Assembly (NCBI RefSeq): GCF_001429165.1
Contig: NZ_LMIR01000002.1
Span: 124,001 to 188,000, forward strand
Length of the DNA: 64,000 bases
Origin: Agromyces sp. Root81
GTDB taxonomy: Bacteria > Actinomycetota > Actinomycetes > Actinomycetales > Microbacteriaceae
Direction of reading: 5' to 3'
The notes under the pieces: model-generated
What the model was told of the DNA's origin: nothing
What the model saw: only the letters and a program-made list of their open reading frames with translations
Databases searched by the model: none
Made by a program: the position numbers and the translations under genes
In this document: positions 33,255-42,951 of the stretch, one piece after another
Position numbering within the stretch: position 1 is the first letter of the stretch
Layout of the letters: each line of letters starts with the position of its first letter

Positions 33255-36200
33255 TTACTCGGCGGACTCCTCCGCGCGGCGACGACGCATCGTCATCGCG
33301 GCGATCAAGAGCGCACCTGCGACGAGCAGGCCGCCCGCGCCCCACAGGAGTGGCGCTCCCGCGAACCCGGTCGAGGCGATGGCGCCCGGCTGCGGGATCT
33401 TGACGGTGACCGTCGAGTCGTCGCAGAGCACCGGCAATGCGGGATCGATCATCGAGAACAGCGTGACCTCACCCTCCTCGGTCGGTGCCTGCGGATCGGG
33501 CAGGTCGTTCCAGCAGACCTCGCCGGTGTTGTCGACGCTCGACTTCTTGGATGCGGGGTTCAGCGTGACGCTCAGCACCACGTCGGGAGCATCGGGCTCG
33601 ATGCCGCCGATCATGCCGTTCAGCACGCAGTGCAGGGTGCCGCCGTAGCCGGCCGAGTCCGTGCCGGTCACCTCGCAGTCGTCCCAGCGCGGGAAGGCGG
33701 GAGCGGGATCGGTCGTGATCGCCGTGACCTTGAGGTCGGCGGGGATCTCGTCGAACAGCTCCATGGCCTCGACCGCGCCGAGCCCCGAGTTGGTGACCGA
33801 CAGCGTGTAGTCGAACGAGCTTCCTGGCTTCGCCTCGGTCACGCTCGACGTCTTCAGGATGTCGACCGTCGGATCGCGCTGCACCTCGCAGGCCGGGGTG
33901 GCCTGCGGGTAGACCGCGAGCACAGACTGGCTCGGGTTGACCTGGAAGGTGATCGTCATCGGGTTGAACTGGTCGGCGAACGCGTAGCTCTCGAGCTTCG
34001 AGTCCTTCACCATGTTCTCCCAGATGTCGACGATGCCGTTCTCACCGACCACGTCGCCCTCCTGGATCAGGCGCCAGCCGGGCCATCCGATCGCGATGCC
34101 CTCGTCGTTGACCACGCCGTACGGCCACAGCACCCGCCCGTTGCGCTCCTCCCACGGGATCTCCGTGACGATCGGCGTGGCATCGGGGTAGACGCTCGCG
34201 TCGGGCGTCCACGTGACCGTGATCGGACCCGGAGTGACCGAGCCGGTCGTCTGCACGTCGTGGTACAGGTACGGAATGTCGTTGACGCACTGCACGTAGG
34301 CGTTCGCCTGCATGGCCCTGGTCGGAACCTCGGCGGTGTCGCAGTCGTTCGTGGGATCGACGTCGAACTCCGAGACCTCGACGCACGCCGTGTTCTCGAT
34401 GTTCTCGGCCGGCTCGAGCGGCGGAGCCTCACTCGGGTTCTCCGGCAGCTCCGGTCCGACGGCGGGGTCCTTCAGCGTCACGGGGATCGTGATCGTCACG
34501 ATCGGACCGGGTCCGAAGGTCGCATCGGTCGTCCAGGTCAGCTCGTTGCCGTTCTGGAGGAACGTCCACGATCCGATCGGGTCGAGCGTGATGTCGGCCG
34601 GGTCGAAGTCGAGCGAGTCGGACAGGGTGTCAGTCACGACGACGCCTTCGACCGGCGTCGGTCCGTTGTTCGTCACCGTCAGCACCCACTCGAACGTGTT
34701 CTCGTCGGTGCCCGCTTCGACCGCGTCGACGCCATCCGGCAGCACCGCGGTCTTCACGATGCCGACCTCGACGATCGGGATGTCGACGCAGCCGCTGATC
34801 GGCGTCTCGACCTGGCCGTTCGTGAAGAGCGCCCCGTTGAAGAAGCCGTGGCCGCTCTCGGTCGCGACGCACTTCGCGAGGTCGATGTCGGTGATCGTCG
34901 TGACATCGACGATCGCCGTGATCGACCAGGTCTGGTCGATCCCCGCGAGGATCGGCCGGCCGTCGGCCAGCACCGTGTCGTCACCGGTGCCGGTCCAGTC
35001 GGCGACCGGGGCGCCGTCGGGATCCACTGCCGTCGCCGTGAATGTCGCGCCCGCCGGGAAGGCCGGCTCGTCGCTCAGGTCGTAGAAGAGGTCCTTGTCG
35101 GGATCGGCCGTCACGACGATGTCGTAGTTCACCGTCCACGTGCCGTCGGGGTTCTCAGTCGGCACGCCGTCGACCGTCTTCACGGCGGTGGCGCGTCCCG
35201 GCTCGTCGCAGGCGCTCGCCTCCGTCGGCAGGTCGCCCACGGTGAGGATGGCCGTGTTGCGGAAGCCGCCCTCTCCGTCGGTGCACTCGACGGTCTCGTC
35301 GTCCCACGCGTCCTCGCTCACGGTCGCGTCCACCGTCACGAAGTACTCGTGGGTGTGTTCGCCGGCGGTGAGGATCGTGTTGTCCGCGAGCACCTCGACG
35401 GGCTCGACGGACGGATCCGCCCAGCTTCCGCTGGTTGCGCCCGGGCCGGTCCACGTCGCCTCGTCGACCGTGATGCCCTCGCCGAAGTCGGCGAGCGTGT
35501 CACTGAGGTCGTAGGTGACGGCGGAGACCACGCTCTTGTCGGTGACGACGATCTTGTACTCGATCGTCCAGCTGCCGTCGGCGTTCTGGACGGTGGAGAC
35601 GACCTCCTTGTCGAGGTCGTACGTGGCCGGAGCCGCGGTGTTGGTGATCTCGCAGGTCACCTCCTGTCCGGGCTGCAGCAGTACGTCTCCGTCGGCTGCA
35701 TCGAGCACGAGCGGCTCGACGCCGTTCGTGGCCTGGCAGCTCCACAGCGAGGGAACGAACTCGTCGTCACCCGGGAAGTCCGCGGCTTCGGCGAGCGTGT
35801 AGGCCACGTTCGAGTCGACCGTGCCGCTCGCGGTACCGGCGCCGCTGACGATCGGCGGGTTGGCGCCATCGGCAGCGGTCAGCATCCAGAGCGTCGCAGG
35901 GAAGTCCGGTGCGATCTCGAGGGGAAGCACCTTCTTCACGAGCGTCAGCTCGGGCGCGACATCCGTGTTCGTGATCTCGCAGTCGACGGATGCGCCGAGC
36001 GTCGTGACCGTGAGGGTCGCGTTCGTCGAACCGGGTGCGGACACGAGCGTGAAGGCGTCGGGCCCCTCGGGCGAGGTGCAGGTCCACGTCGCCGAGACGG
36101 TGTACGCGACGCCGTTCGGGTAGGTGGTGCTCACCTCGTTGAGGGTGTAGCCGACGCCGAGTTCCACGGGCCCGCTGGCGGTGCCGGTGCCCGAGAAGGT

Positions 36201-39200
36201 GTCGTCGGGCAGACCGACGTTGGTGCCGCTGAGCGTCCAGTCGTCGGCGACCGCCTCACCGCCGTGCTGGTTGACGACGTTCTTCTCGAGGGTGACCGTC
36301 TGCGTGCAGGTGACGGGGTTCGTCACGGTGTACGTGTTCACCGTGCCTGCGAGCGTCTTGTCGCCCACGCCGATCGGGTCGTCGGCGATGCAGCCATCGG
36401 GCACCAGCACCTCCGACTCGTCGACGGTCACCTCGGCGCCGTCCGCGAACGGGCCCTGCTCGGTGCTCCACGGCACGTCCTGGCCATCGAGCGTCGCCTG
36501 GGCGGTGAAGCCCTCGGGGAGGGACGGGCTGTCCCACTCGATCGGCTCGCCGCCGTTGATCGTCCACAGCTTCTCGAGCACCACGACCACCGGAACGTCG
36601 AAGCAGGCGTCATCGGTGTAGGTGTCGCCGGAGGTGACGGTCGCCGTGTTGGCGAGGCCCTGCTCCTCGCAGCTCAGCGTCGGATCGCTCGGCGTGGATG
36701 CCACCGTGAACTTCACGAGCACGGTGAACACGTCGCTCGCGCCGCCAGGCAGCGCCTGGTTCGCGACGATCGAGTCCGTCGTCGGCGGCGTGGCGCTCCA
36801 GCCCGGATCGACCGTCGCGTCGGAGCTCGTCACCGTGCGCCCCGTGATGGTCGCCGCGTCGGCGAAGTCCGGCGTGTCCTCGAGGTCGTAGACGAGCTCC
36901 TGGTCGGGCGAGAGGTTCTTCACCGTGATGGTGTAGCTCGCCTCCCAGTGGTCGCCGACCTTGGTGACGGAACCGGAGGTGACCTTCGTGACCTCAGGCT
37001 CGGCCGGTACACTGCAACCGGTGTCGGTCTGCGTGCTGCCGCCGGAGGTGAGGAGCACCTCGTTCAGGAACCCGACGTCCGGGGCCTCCTGGCTCGGCGT
37101 GCACGTGTCGGTCGCCGGGTCGGCGAACGCCGCCGTGTCGACCGTCGCGGTCACCGTGACGGTGTACTCCTCGACCGCATCGATGCCGAGGGTGCGCGGC
37201 GAACCGACGAGCGTCGCCGTCGGGTCCGCCTCGGGGTCGGCCCAGCCGCCCGAGGTCTCCCCGCTCCAGTCGGCGGACAGGATGTCGATCTCGGGACCGA
37301 ACCTCAGCGTGTCCTGGAGCGTGTACGTCGTCACGAACTCGGCGTTGCCGGTGACCGTGATGTCGTACGTCATCGTCCAGACGCCATCGGCGCCCTGCAC
37401 GACGGTCGGGTCTCCCTTCTCGACCGTCGGCTCGCCGCCTTCGGAGATGTCGGTGCAGTCGCTGTCGTCGACGACGAAGCTCCCGCTCGTGAGCACGGCC
37501 GTGTTGAAGAAGCCCTTGCCCGCGGTCGGAGCGGTCGGAACGCACTCGAGATCGGCGTCGGGCACGGTGCCGAACGGCACGTCGACGTTCAGCACGATCG
37601 TGTAGTCGTGCGTGGCGCCGGCCGCGATCGGGGTGCTCCCGACGACCGCGATGGGTCCGCCGGCGTACGGCTGGGCCGCCCCGCCGTCGATCGTGTACGA
37701 GTTGAACTCGACTCCGGCCGGGAAGCCCGGCTCGTCGGACAGCACGTAGTACGAGGGCTTGGCACCGGGATCGGTGTTCGAGACCGTCAGCGTGTAGGTC
37801 ACGTTCCAGCTGCTGTCGGGCTGCTGGGACGACGTGGCCCCGGACTTCTCGATCTTCGGAACGCTCGGTGCGTCGCAGGCGGTGTCAGGGGTGGCGACTC
37901 CGGCGACCGTCAGGATGGCCAGGTTGTTGAACGCACCGTCGTTCTGGTTCGACGGGCACGCCGACTGTGCGGGCGTGAGTGTCGGCCCGGTCAGCACGAT
38001 GCCGCTCACGGTGATGCGGTAAACATCGCTCGGATCGGGGTCGCCGGCCGGGAGATGCGCACCGACGGCGAGCGCCGTGCCGTCGACCCACGGCACCGCC
38101 GTTCCGCCGTCCTCGGAGAGCGTGAAGGTCGCCGCCGAAGCGTCGACGCCGGCGCCGAACCTGGTGTCGTCGAGGAGGTCGTACACACCGCCGATCGCAC
38201 CGGTGTTCGTGACGGTGATGTCGTAGGCGATCGACCACGTTCCGTCGGCGGCCTGGCTCACCGAGCCCGGCACGACGGTCTTGTCGTGCACGATCGTGGG
38301 CTTGTCGACCGGCACGCAGCCGGTCGCCGAACCGGTCTGGTTGCCGGCGGTGACGGTGGCGGCGTTGTCGAGGTTCGGGCAGAGGAGCGCCGGGGCATCC
38401 GCCCCGATCTCGACCGTCACCGACACGCTGTAGACGTGCGTGTCGACGCCGGCGGTGCCGGCGAGCGTCACGTCGTCGGCGAGCAGCGTGTTCGGCGCGA
38501 CGCCGGTCCAGCCCGCCACGGGCGTCACGCCGGCAGGCGGAGTGACGCTGCGGTCGAGCACCGTCACGGATGCCGGGTAGTCGAGCTCATCGGCGAGGTC
38601 GTACTGCACGCTCGTCGTGGCCGACGGGTTCGTCACCGTGATCGTGTACGGGAGCGTCCACGTGCCGTCGCCGTTGTCGACCGCCGCGCCGCCGACCTTC
38701 GCGATCGTCGGCTTCACCGGGATCGAGCAGTCCTTCGCCGGGTAGTCGACGCCGCCGACGGTCATGACCGCGGTGTTCAGGAACCCGACGGTGCCGGGCG
38801 CGCCCGCGTCGCACGCGGTCGGGCTGGTGCCGCCGAAGTCGGTGCCCGGAGCCACCGTCGCGTTGACCGTCACGTGCCAGGTGTGCGAGGTGCCCGTGAC
38901 CAGCGACGGTTCGCCGGCGAAGGCCTGGACGTCGCCGAATGGCACGGTCCATGCCGTCGACGATCCCGGCGGCGCGGGCAGTGTGCGCTGGTAGCTCGCG
39001 CTGTTCACCGTGACATCGCTTCCGAAGTCGAGCTGATCGGTGAGACTGTACGCGAGGTCCTGGAACGCGCTCGGGTTCGTGACGACGATGTCGTAGCCGA
39101 TGTCCCAGCTGGCGCCGTCGGCGTTCGGCGTCGGCACCGCAGCCGTCTTCACGATCGTCGGGGTGATCGGCTTCAGCGTGTTCGTCACGGTGCAGTCGAC

Positions 39201-42200
39201 CGTGTCGCCCGGTGCGAGCGGTGAGACCGAGGGGCCGGGAACCGCTGCTCCCCCGTTCTTCGCACAGAGCCACGTGCCGGCCTGGAACTGGTCGGCGTTC
39301 GGCAGCGCGGTCGACTCGGAGAGCGCGATCGTCGCACCGGCGGGCACGGCGACGAATCCGGCGGTGCCGCCGGCACCCTGTGCGACGGTGACCGCGCCGA
39401 CCGTTGCGGCGAGGTTCCACGAGGTCGCCGGTGCGACACCGTCGGTGACGACCTTCGTCAGCTTGAGCTTCGGCGGGACCGGCGTGTTCGTGATGACGCA
39501 GGTGCCCTGGGCGAGCGCCGGCAGCGTGATCGTCGTCGTGACGGCGTACGGGCCATCGGGGCTCGTCTGGCATCTCACGTCGACCTGCTGGTATCCGGTG
39601 GGACCGCCGGACTCGGAGATCGTGTAACTCGTGCCCGGACGAACCAGCACGGTACCCCCGGTCGTGGTCTCCTCCGGGTCGAGGCCGGGGATCGCGGCGT
39701 TCGGCGTTGCGATGAGGGTCCAGTCGCTCGGGTCGGGGTCGGTGCCCGCGAGCGGCTGCACGCTCTTGACGAGCGTGAGCTGTGCGGTCTGGTTGACCGC
39801 GGTGCACTGCACGCGGAAGCCGAGCGGCACCGTCACTCCGCCGTTCAACCCGTCGGCGAACCCGGGAACCACGGCGCCCTGCGCGTCCACCTGCACGCAG
39901 TCCCAGCTGCCCTCCGACGGCGGAACGGGGTCGGCGTTCAAGCCGAGTGTCTGCACATAGCGGGGGTCGCCGGCCTCGGTGAGGGGGTAGCGGACGTTCG
40001 GAGTCACGGAAGCGGTCACGCCGGTCGTGCCGCTCGGGCCGTCGAGGGCTCCGCCCGGGGCGACCGCATCGAGGTTCCACGTGTTCGCGGCGACGCCGCC
40101 GTTCGCCACGGTCTTCTTCAGCGTCAGCGTGGTGTCGCACGTGACCGTGTTCGTGATCGTGTACGAGTTTGCCCCCGGTTGCAGCGTCGCGTTGTACGGC
40201 AGCGTCGCGTTGGGGTTCTGGCCGTTCGCCATCGTGACCCGACGATCGGTGATCCGACAGAGATCGCGTGAACCCACGCCCGTCGTCTCATCGAGCGCGA
40301 CGGTGGCGTTCGCCGGGAACGGGCCCTGCGACGTCACCCACGGTGCATCCGCACCGGCGACCTTCAGCTGAGCGGTGAGACCGCTCGGCTGGTTGCCGTG
40401 CTGGTACGTGACGCCGTCGACGACCCAGACCTTGTCGACGCTGAGGGCCGATTGCGGCAACGGCGGCCGGTTCCAGACCGTACAGGTGATCGCCTGCGTC
40501 GAGCTCACGGGAACCGAGAACCCGGTGTCCAGATTGCCCACCGCGACCGGAGCATTCGTCGCCTGGTCCGTGCAGACCGCGTTCTTGCCGTCCGTCTGCA
40601 CGATGCTGTGCCCCTGCGGGTCCTCTGTGACGTTCACGGTGCCGGTCGTGGTGCCGCCCGCGAAGGTGAGCGGCAGGTTGACGGCACCGGTTCCGGCAGC
40701 CGTCGTCCCGTCCTGCGACGGAGGGGTGATGCCGGGGGTCGTCGGCGCGGCGGTGAACTTCCAGCCGCCAGCCGGGGTCTGCCCGGTCTTCTGCTCGCCG
40801 GTGCTCGAACTCGAGACGACCTGCTTGACGACCGAGACCGAGCCCTGGCAGGCGCCGAGGGCGATGTTGCGGAGGATCTGCCCGGCCTCGTCATAGCTGT
40901 CCGACTGGAAGTAGTCGGAGTTCAACTGGTCGCCCGAGATGGCGATGAGGTTGTCGGGCGAGCCGCCGACGCCGCTGCCGACGCCGAATGCGATGACCCG
41001 GGTGCCGAGCGCCTTCACGGCGTTCGCCGAGAACACGCCGTTCTCGACCTCGCGGAAGCGGGTGCGATTGCCCGGCCCCTCGTCGTTCGCGTAGACCGTC
41101 GGGTTGCCGTCGGTGAGCACCAGCGCGATGTCGTACTGCGTGTTGCTCGTCGCGACCTGGGAGATGCCGCGATCCCAGTTCGTCGCCTCGGTCGGCGTGC
41201 TGAAGCTGTCGATGTGATCGCGCACGGTGTTCGCACCGGCGACCGTCGAGACGGGCGTGATGCCGAGGTTGGCTCCGGCGGTGGCCGGTGCGACGTTGTT
41301 GAACGTGAAGATGCCGACCTGCGACGGGGTGCCCTGGAGTGCCGTGACGAAGCCCTTCGCCGCATCCTTCAGGTCGTCGAAGCTCGGCGCAACGGAGCCG
41401 GAGAGGTCGATGACGAGGGCGATGCGCACGCCGCACTGCTGGGCGCGTGCGGGGTTGGCGAGCGAGTTCTGCCAGATTCCGCCGGAGGCGTTGTTCGAGC
41501 TGTTGCCCGTGGCGATCATGAAGTCGCTCAGCGAGCTGAGCGTCTCACCGGCGTCGACGTCCGCGATGCGGAATCGGTACGGCGCAGAGGCGGGCGTCTC
41601 GCCGACGGCGAGCGTGTCGTTGGCGAACCACCCGGCCGGAACGCCGGCCGTCGCCTGGGCGACCCAGAAGTTGGAGTTGTTGGCGTTCGGTACGGCGAAG
41701 GAGCAGACGCCGGCCGGGGACGAGACGCACGTGGCCCACGGCTGGTTGATGACCGAGCCGAACGAGCCGTTGTCGTCGGTGTAGAGCTGCAGGGTCACTC
41801 CCCCGAGGCCGCCGACGCTGGAGGTTCCCGTGCGCGATCCGCCCACCTGGACGTCGATGGTCGCCGGGCCGCTGTAGGTCTGGGTGAACGTGCACGAGGC
41901 CGAACGGTGGTTCCCGTTCCCGTGGTTGCTCTCCGGGAACTCGACGGTGCGATTCGCGACGCTGACGTCGACCTGGTTGCTGCTCGTCGTGCACGCGAAC
42001 GTCGTGGTGTAGTTCGGCACGCTCCCCTCGGCGAAGAGGGTGTACTCGGAATCCCAGGGCACCAGACGTGTCTGCCCGGAGGTGAAGTTGTAGTTGTCGC
42101 TCGCACCGTTCGCGCGGACCGCGTGCAGCGTCCAGTCCGCGACCGTCGCGGTTCCGCCGACGACGACCGTCGTCATGGTGAGGCTGGAGCAGTCGTTCCC

Positions 42201-42647
42201 CGTGCAGCTCGCGGTATCGGCCGGGAAGACCGCCATGGGCGTGACATCCGTCGGCGCCTTCGGCTCCTGGGCCGGTGGGGCCTGCGCCGGCGGATCGGAC
42301 GGAGCCTCCGTCGCGGGAGGCTCTTCGGTCGGGGTGACCGAGGGTTCGTCGCTCGAGGGCACCTCACTCGACGGCGTCTCACTCGCCGGCGCCTCATTCG
42401 AGGACTCGTCGCTCGACGTCTCGTCGCTCGGCGTGGCTTCCTGCGTCTCGCTCGTGGCGGCATCCGGAGCCGGCTCGCCCGCCTGTTCCGCGAACGCCGT
42501 CATCGGCAGCCCGATCGCCAGCAGTGCACCGACCGAGAGCGAGGCGATGAGCGCAGTCGCTCTGCGCTTCCGCGTCTCAACTCGCTGTCGGCGCGACCGG
42601 CGGGGGCGAGCGTCATCGTGGGAAGTGTTGCCGAACCAGCTGTCCAT
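33255..42647 (-). CDS. Giant secreted vWA-domain surface protein with tandem Ig-like/DUF11-like repeats and sorting-signal-like tail
   Basis: A 3130-residue surface protein; ATG 42647 is preceded by AAGAAGG. The signal peptide (ALIASLSVGALLAIGLPMTAFA) leads into a Ser/Thr/Pro/Glu stalk to about residue 125. A vWA domain follows (about 405-595) with MIDAS DLSGS at 414-418. Next comes a block of prealbumin/SpaA-like domains. Then come about eight repeats of 120-150 residues (about 1155-2625), interrupted by two prealbumin-like domains. Each repeat begins P-x-I/V-x-K, has DGTW-x-x-x-YDITVTN and YDL-D, and ends GF-NTA-LT-G with a paired Cys. A DUF11-like domain and a 352-residue C-terminal module follow, the latter shared with the next gene. 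The tail is IASTG, a hydrophobic helix, then MRRRR. Likely adhesin or matrix component (inference). Ligand unknown. Confidence 0.85.
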   Translation of the reverse strand: MDSWFGNTSHDDARPRRSRRQRVETRKRRATALIASLSVGALLAIGLPMTAFAEQAGEPAPDAATSETQEATPSDETSSDESSNEAPASETPSSEVPSSDEPSVTPTEEPPATEAPSDPPAQAPPAQEPKAPTDVTPMAVFPADTASCTGNDCSSLTMTTVVVGGTATVADWTLHAVRANGASDNYNFTSGQTRLVPWDSEYTLFAEGSVPNYTTTFACTTSSNQVDVSVANRTVEFPESNHGNGNHRSASCTFTQTYSGPATIDVQVGGSRTGTSSVGGLGGVTLQLYTDDNGSFGSVINQPWATCVSSPAGVCSFAVPNANNSNFWVAQATAGVPAGWFANDTLAVGETPASAPYRFRIADVDAGETLSSLSDFMIATGNSSNNASGGIWQNSLANPARAQQCGVRIALVIDLSGSVAPSFDDLKDAAKGFVTALQGTPSQVGIFTFNNVAPATAGANLGITPVSTVAGANTVRDHIDSFSTPTEATNWDRGISQVATSNTQYDIALVLTDGNPTVYANDEGPGNRTRFREVENGVFSANAVKALGTRVIAFGVGSGVGGSPDNLIAISGDQLNSDYFQSDSYDEAGQILRNIALGACQGSVSVVKQVVSSSSTGEQKTGQTPAGGWKFTAAPTTPGITPPSQDGTTAAGTGAVNLPLTFAGGTTTGTVNVTEDPQGHSIVQTDGKNAVCTDQATNAPVAVGNLDTGFSVPVSSTQAITCTVWNRPPLPQSALSVDKVWVVDGVTYQHGNQPSGLTAQLKVAGADAPWVTSQGPFPANATVALDETTGVGSRDLCRITDRRVTMANGQNPNATLPYNATLQPGANSYTITNTVTCDTTLTLKKTVANGGVAANTWNLDAVAPGGALDGPSGTTGVTASVTPNVRYPLTEAGDPRYVQTLGLNADPVPPSEGSWDCVQVDAQGAVVPGFADGLNGGVTVPLGFRVQCTAVNQTAQLTLVKSVQPLAGTDPDPSDWTLIATPNAAIPGLDPEETTTGGTVLVRPGTSYTISESGGPTGYQQVDVRCQTSPDGPYAVTTTITLPALAQGTCVITNTPVPPKLKLTKVVTDGVAPATSWNLAATVGAVTVAQGAGGTAGFVAVPAGATIALSESTALPNADQFQAGTWLCAKNGGAAVPGPSVSPLAPGDTVDCTVTNTLKPITPTIVKTAAVPTPNADGASWDIGYDIVVTNPSAFQDLAYSLTDQLDFGSDVTVNSASYQRTLPAPPGSSTAWTVPFGDVQAFAGEPSLVTGTSHTWHVTVNATVAPGTDFGGTSPTACDAGAPGTVGFLNTAVMTVGGVDYPAKDCSIPVKPTIAKVGGAAVDNGDGTWTLPYTITVTNPSATTSVQYDLADELDYPASVTVLDRSVTPPAGVTPVAGWTGVAPNTLLADDVTLAGTAGVDTHVYSVSVTVEIGADAPALLCPNLDNAATVTAGNQTGSATGCVPVDKPTIVHDKTVVPGSVSQAADGTWSIAYDITVTNTGAIGGVYDLLDDTRFGAGVDASAATFTLSEDGGTAVPWVDGTALAVGAHLPAGDPDPSDVYRITVSGIVLTGPTLTPAQSACPSNQNDGAFNNLAILTVAGVATPDTACDAPSVPKIEKSGATSSQQPDSSWNVTYTLTVSNTDPGAKPSYYVLSDEPGFPAGVEFNSYTIDGGAAQPYAGGPIAVVGSTPIAAGATHDYTIVLNVDVPFGTVPDADLECVPTAPTAGKGFFNTAVLTSGSFVVDDSDCTDISEGGEPTVEKGDPTVVQGADGVWTMTYDITVTGNAEFVTTYTLQDTLRFGPEIDILSADWSGETSGGWADPEADPTATLVGSPRTLGIDAVEEYTVTVTATVDTAAFADPATDTCTPSQEAPDVGFLNEVLLTSGGSTQTDTGCSVPAEPEVTKVTSGSVTKVGDHWEASYTITVKNLSPDQELVYDLEDTPDFADAATITGRTVTSSDATVDPGWSATPPTTDSIVANQALPGGASDVFTVLVKFTVASTPSDPTLSCEEQGLANTATVTSGDTYTDDACFDVPVVVVLEKLWTINGGEPIEWDSPSLPEGFTAQATLDGQDVPWSTEQGPFADGAEVTVDESEVLVPDGCIADDPIGVGDKTLAGTVNTYTVTNPVTCTQTVTLEKNVVNQHGGEAVADDWTLSGTNVGLPDDTFSGTGTASGPVELGVGYTLNEVSTTYPNGVAYTVSATWTCTSPEGPDAFTLVSAPGSTNATLTVTTLGASVDCEITNTDVAPELTLVKKVLPLEIAPDFPATLWMLTAADGANPPIVSGAGTASGTVDSNVAYTLAEAADFPGDDEFVPSLWSCQATNGVEPLVLDAADGDVLLQPGQEVTCEITNTAAPATYDLDKEVVSTVQNADGSWTIEYKIVVTDKSVVSAVTYDLSDTLADFGEGITVDEATWTGPGATSGSWADPSVEPVEVLADNTILTAGEHTHEYFVTVDATVSEDAWDDETVECTDGEGGFRNTAILTVGDLPTEASACDEPGRATAVKTVDGVPTENPDGTWTVNYDIVVTADPDKDLFYDLSDEPAFPAGATFTATAVDPDGAPVADWTGTGDDTVLADGRPILAGIDQTWSITAIVDVTTITDIDLAKCVATESGHGFFNGALFTNGQVETPISGCVDIPIVEVGIVKTAVLPDGVDAVEAGTDENTFEWVLTVTNNGPTPVEGVVVTDTLSDSLDFDPADITLDPIGSWTFLQNGNELTWTTDATFGPGPIVTITIPVTLKDPAVGPELPENPSEAPPLEPAENIENTACVEVSEFDVDPTNDCDTAEVPTRAMQANAYVQCVNDIPYLYHDVQTTGSVTPGPITVTWTPDASVYPDATPIVTEIPWEERNGRVLWPYGVVNDEGIAIGWPGWRLIQEGDVVGENGIVDIWENMVKDSKLESYAFADQFNPMTITFQVNPSQSVLAVYPQATPACEVQRDPTVDILKTSSVTEAKPGSSFDYTLSVTNSGLGAVEAMELFDEIPADLKVTAITTDPAPAFPRWDDCEVTGTDSAGYGGTLHCVLNGMIGGIEPDAPDVVLSVTLNPASKKSSVDNTGEVCWNDLPDPQAPTEEGEVTLFSMIDPALPVLCDDSTVTVKIPQPGAIASTGFAGAPLLWGAGGLLVAGALLIAAMTMRRRRAEESAE

Positions 42648-42951
42648 GGTGGCCTTCTTGTGCTCTGGTGAGAACGCGGGGACGTGCGACTGTTGCGCAG
42701 CCGGGGCGAGTCAAGCAGAGAAAATGGGGGACACGAAAGAGGCGGACTGGCACCAATCCGGGGGACATGATTCGGTTCGAACCAGTCCCGATCAGGGATT
42801 TCATGGGAATTGTCACCCGAAAGCGGGGTACGCGAGATTTGCTCACGCGCCTCGAATGGGGGACACGCAGAGATCCGGCCCTGTGCCCGCGAGGCGCGCG
42901 GATGCCGCGGCTCACGTGAGCCGCGGCATCCGTGTGCCTGACCCGCTCCGG
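42648..42951 (-). promoter_or_regulatory. Upstream region of the 3130-residue gene with repeated GGGGGACA motifs
   Basis: A 304-bp gap without a gene. On the plus strand GGGGGACAC occurs at 42726-42734 and 42858-42866, GGGGGACAT at 42760-42768 and GGGGTAC at 42825-42831. The stretch around 42790-42845 is AT-richer than its surroundings. A small palindrome GGTTCGAACC lies at 42774-42783. No clear -35/-10 pair stands out. The same motifs appear upstream of the 1418-residue gene (GTGTCCCCC 47318-47326, GGGGTAC 47334-47340), which suggests shared regulation. Confidence 0.4.
42899..42932. terminator. 34-bp perfect palindrome after the 1418-residue gene
   Basis: Arms of 17 bp: CGGATGCCGCGGCTCAC followed directly by its reverse complement. 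It lies 20 bp after the minus-strand stop codon (42952) and is the likely terminator. Almost the same sequence occurs at 47478-47511, differing only at the centre. Confidence 0.7.

Noticed and set aside
33243..39224. 1993-codon open frame opposite the giant surface gene
   Set aside because: It is antisense to the well-supported 3130-residue gene, rich in Arg/His/Asp/Val as expected for a mirror of GC-rich coding DNA, with no recognisable domain.
42774..42783. GGTTCGAACC palindrome as a LexA box
   Set aside because: The arms are in the wrong order (GTTC then GAAC without spacer); the LexA form is GAAC-N4-GTTC.
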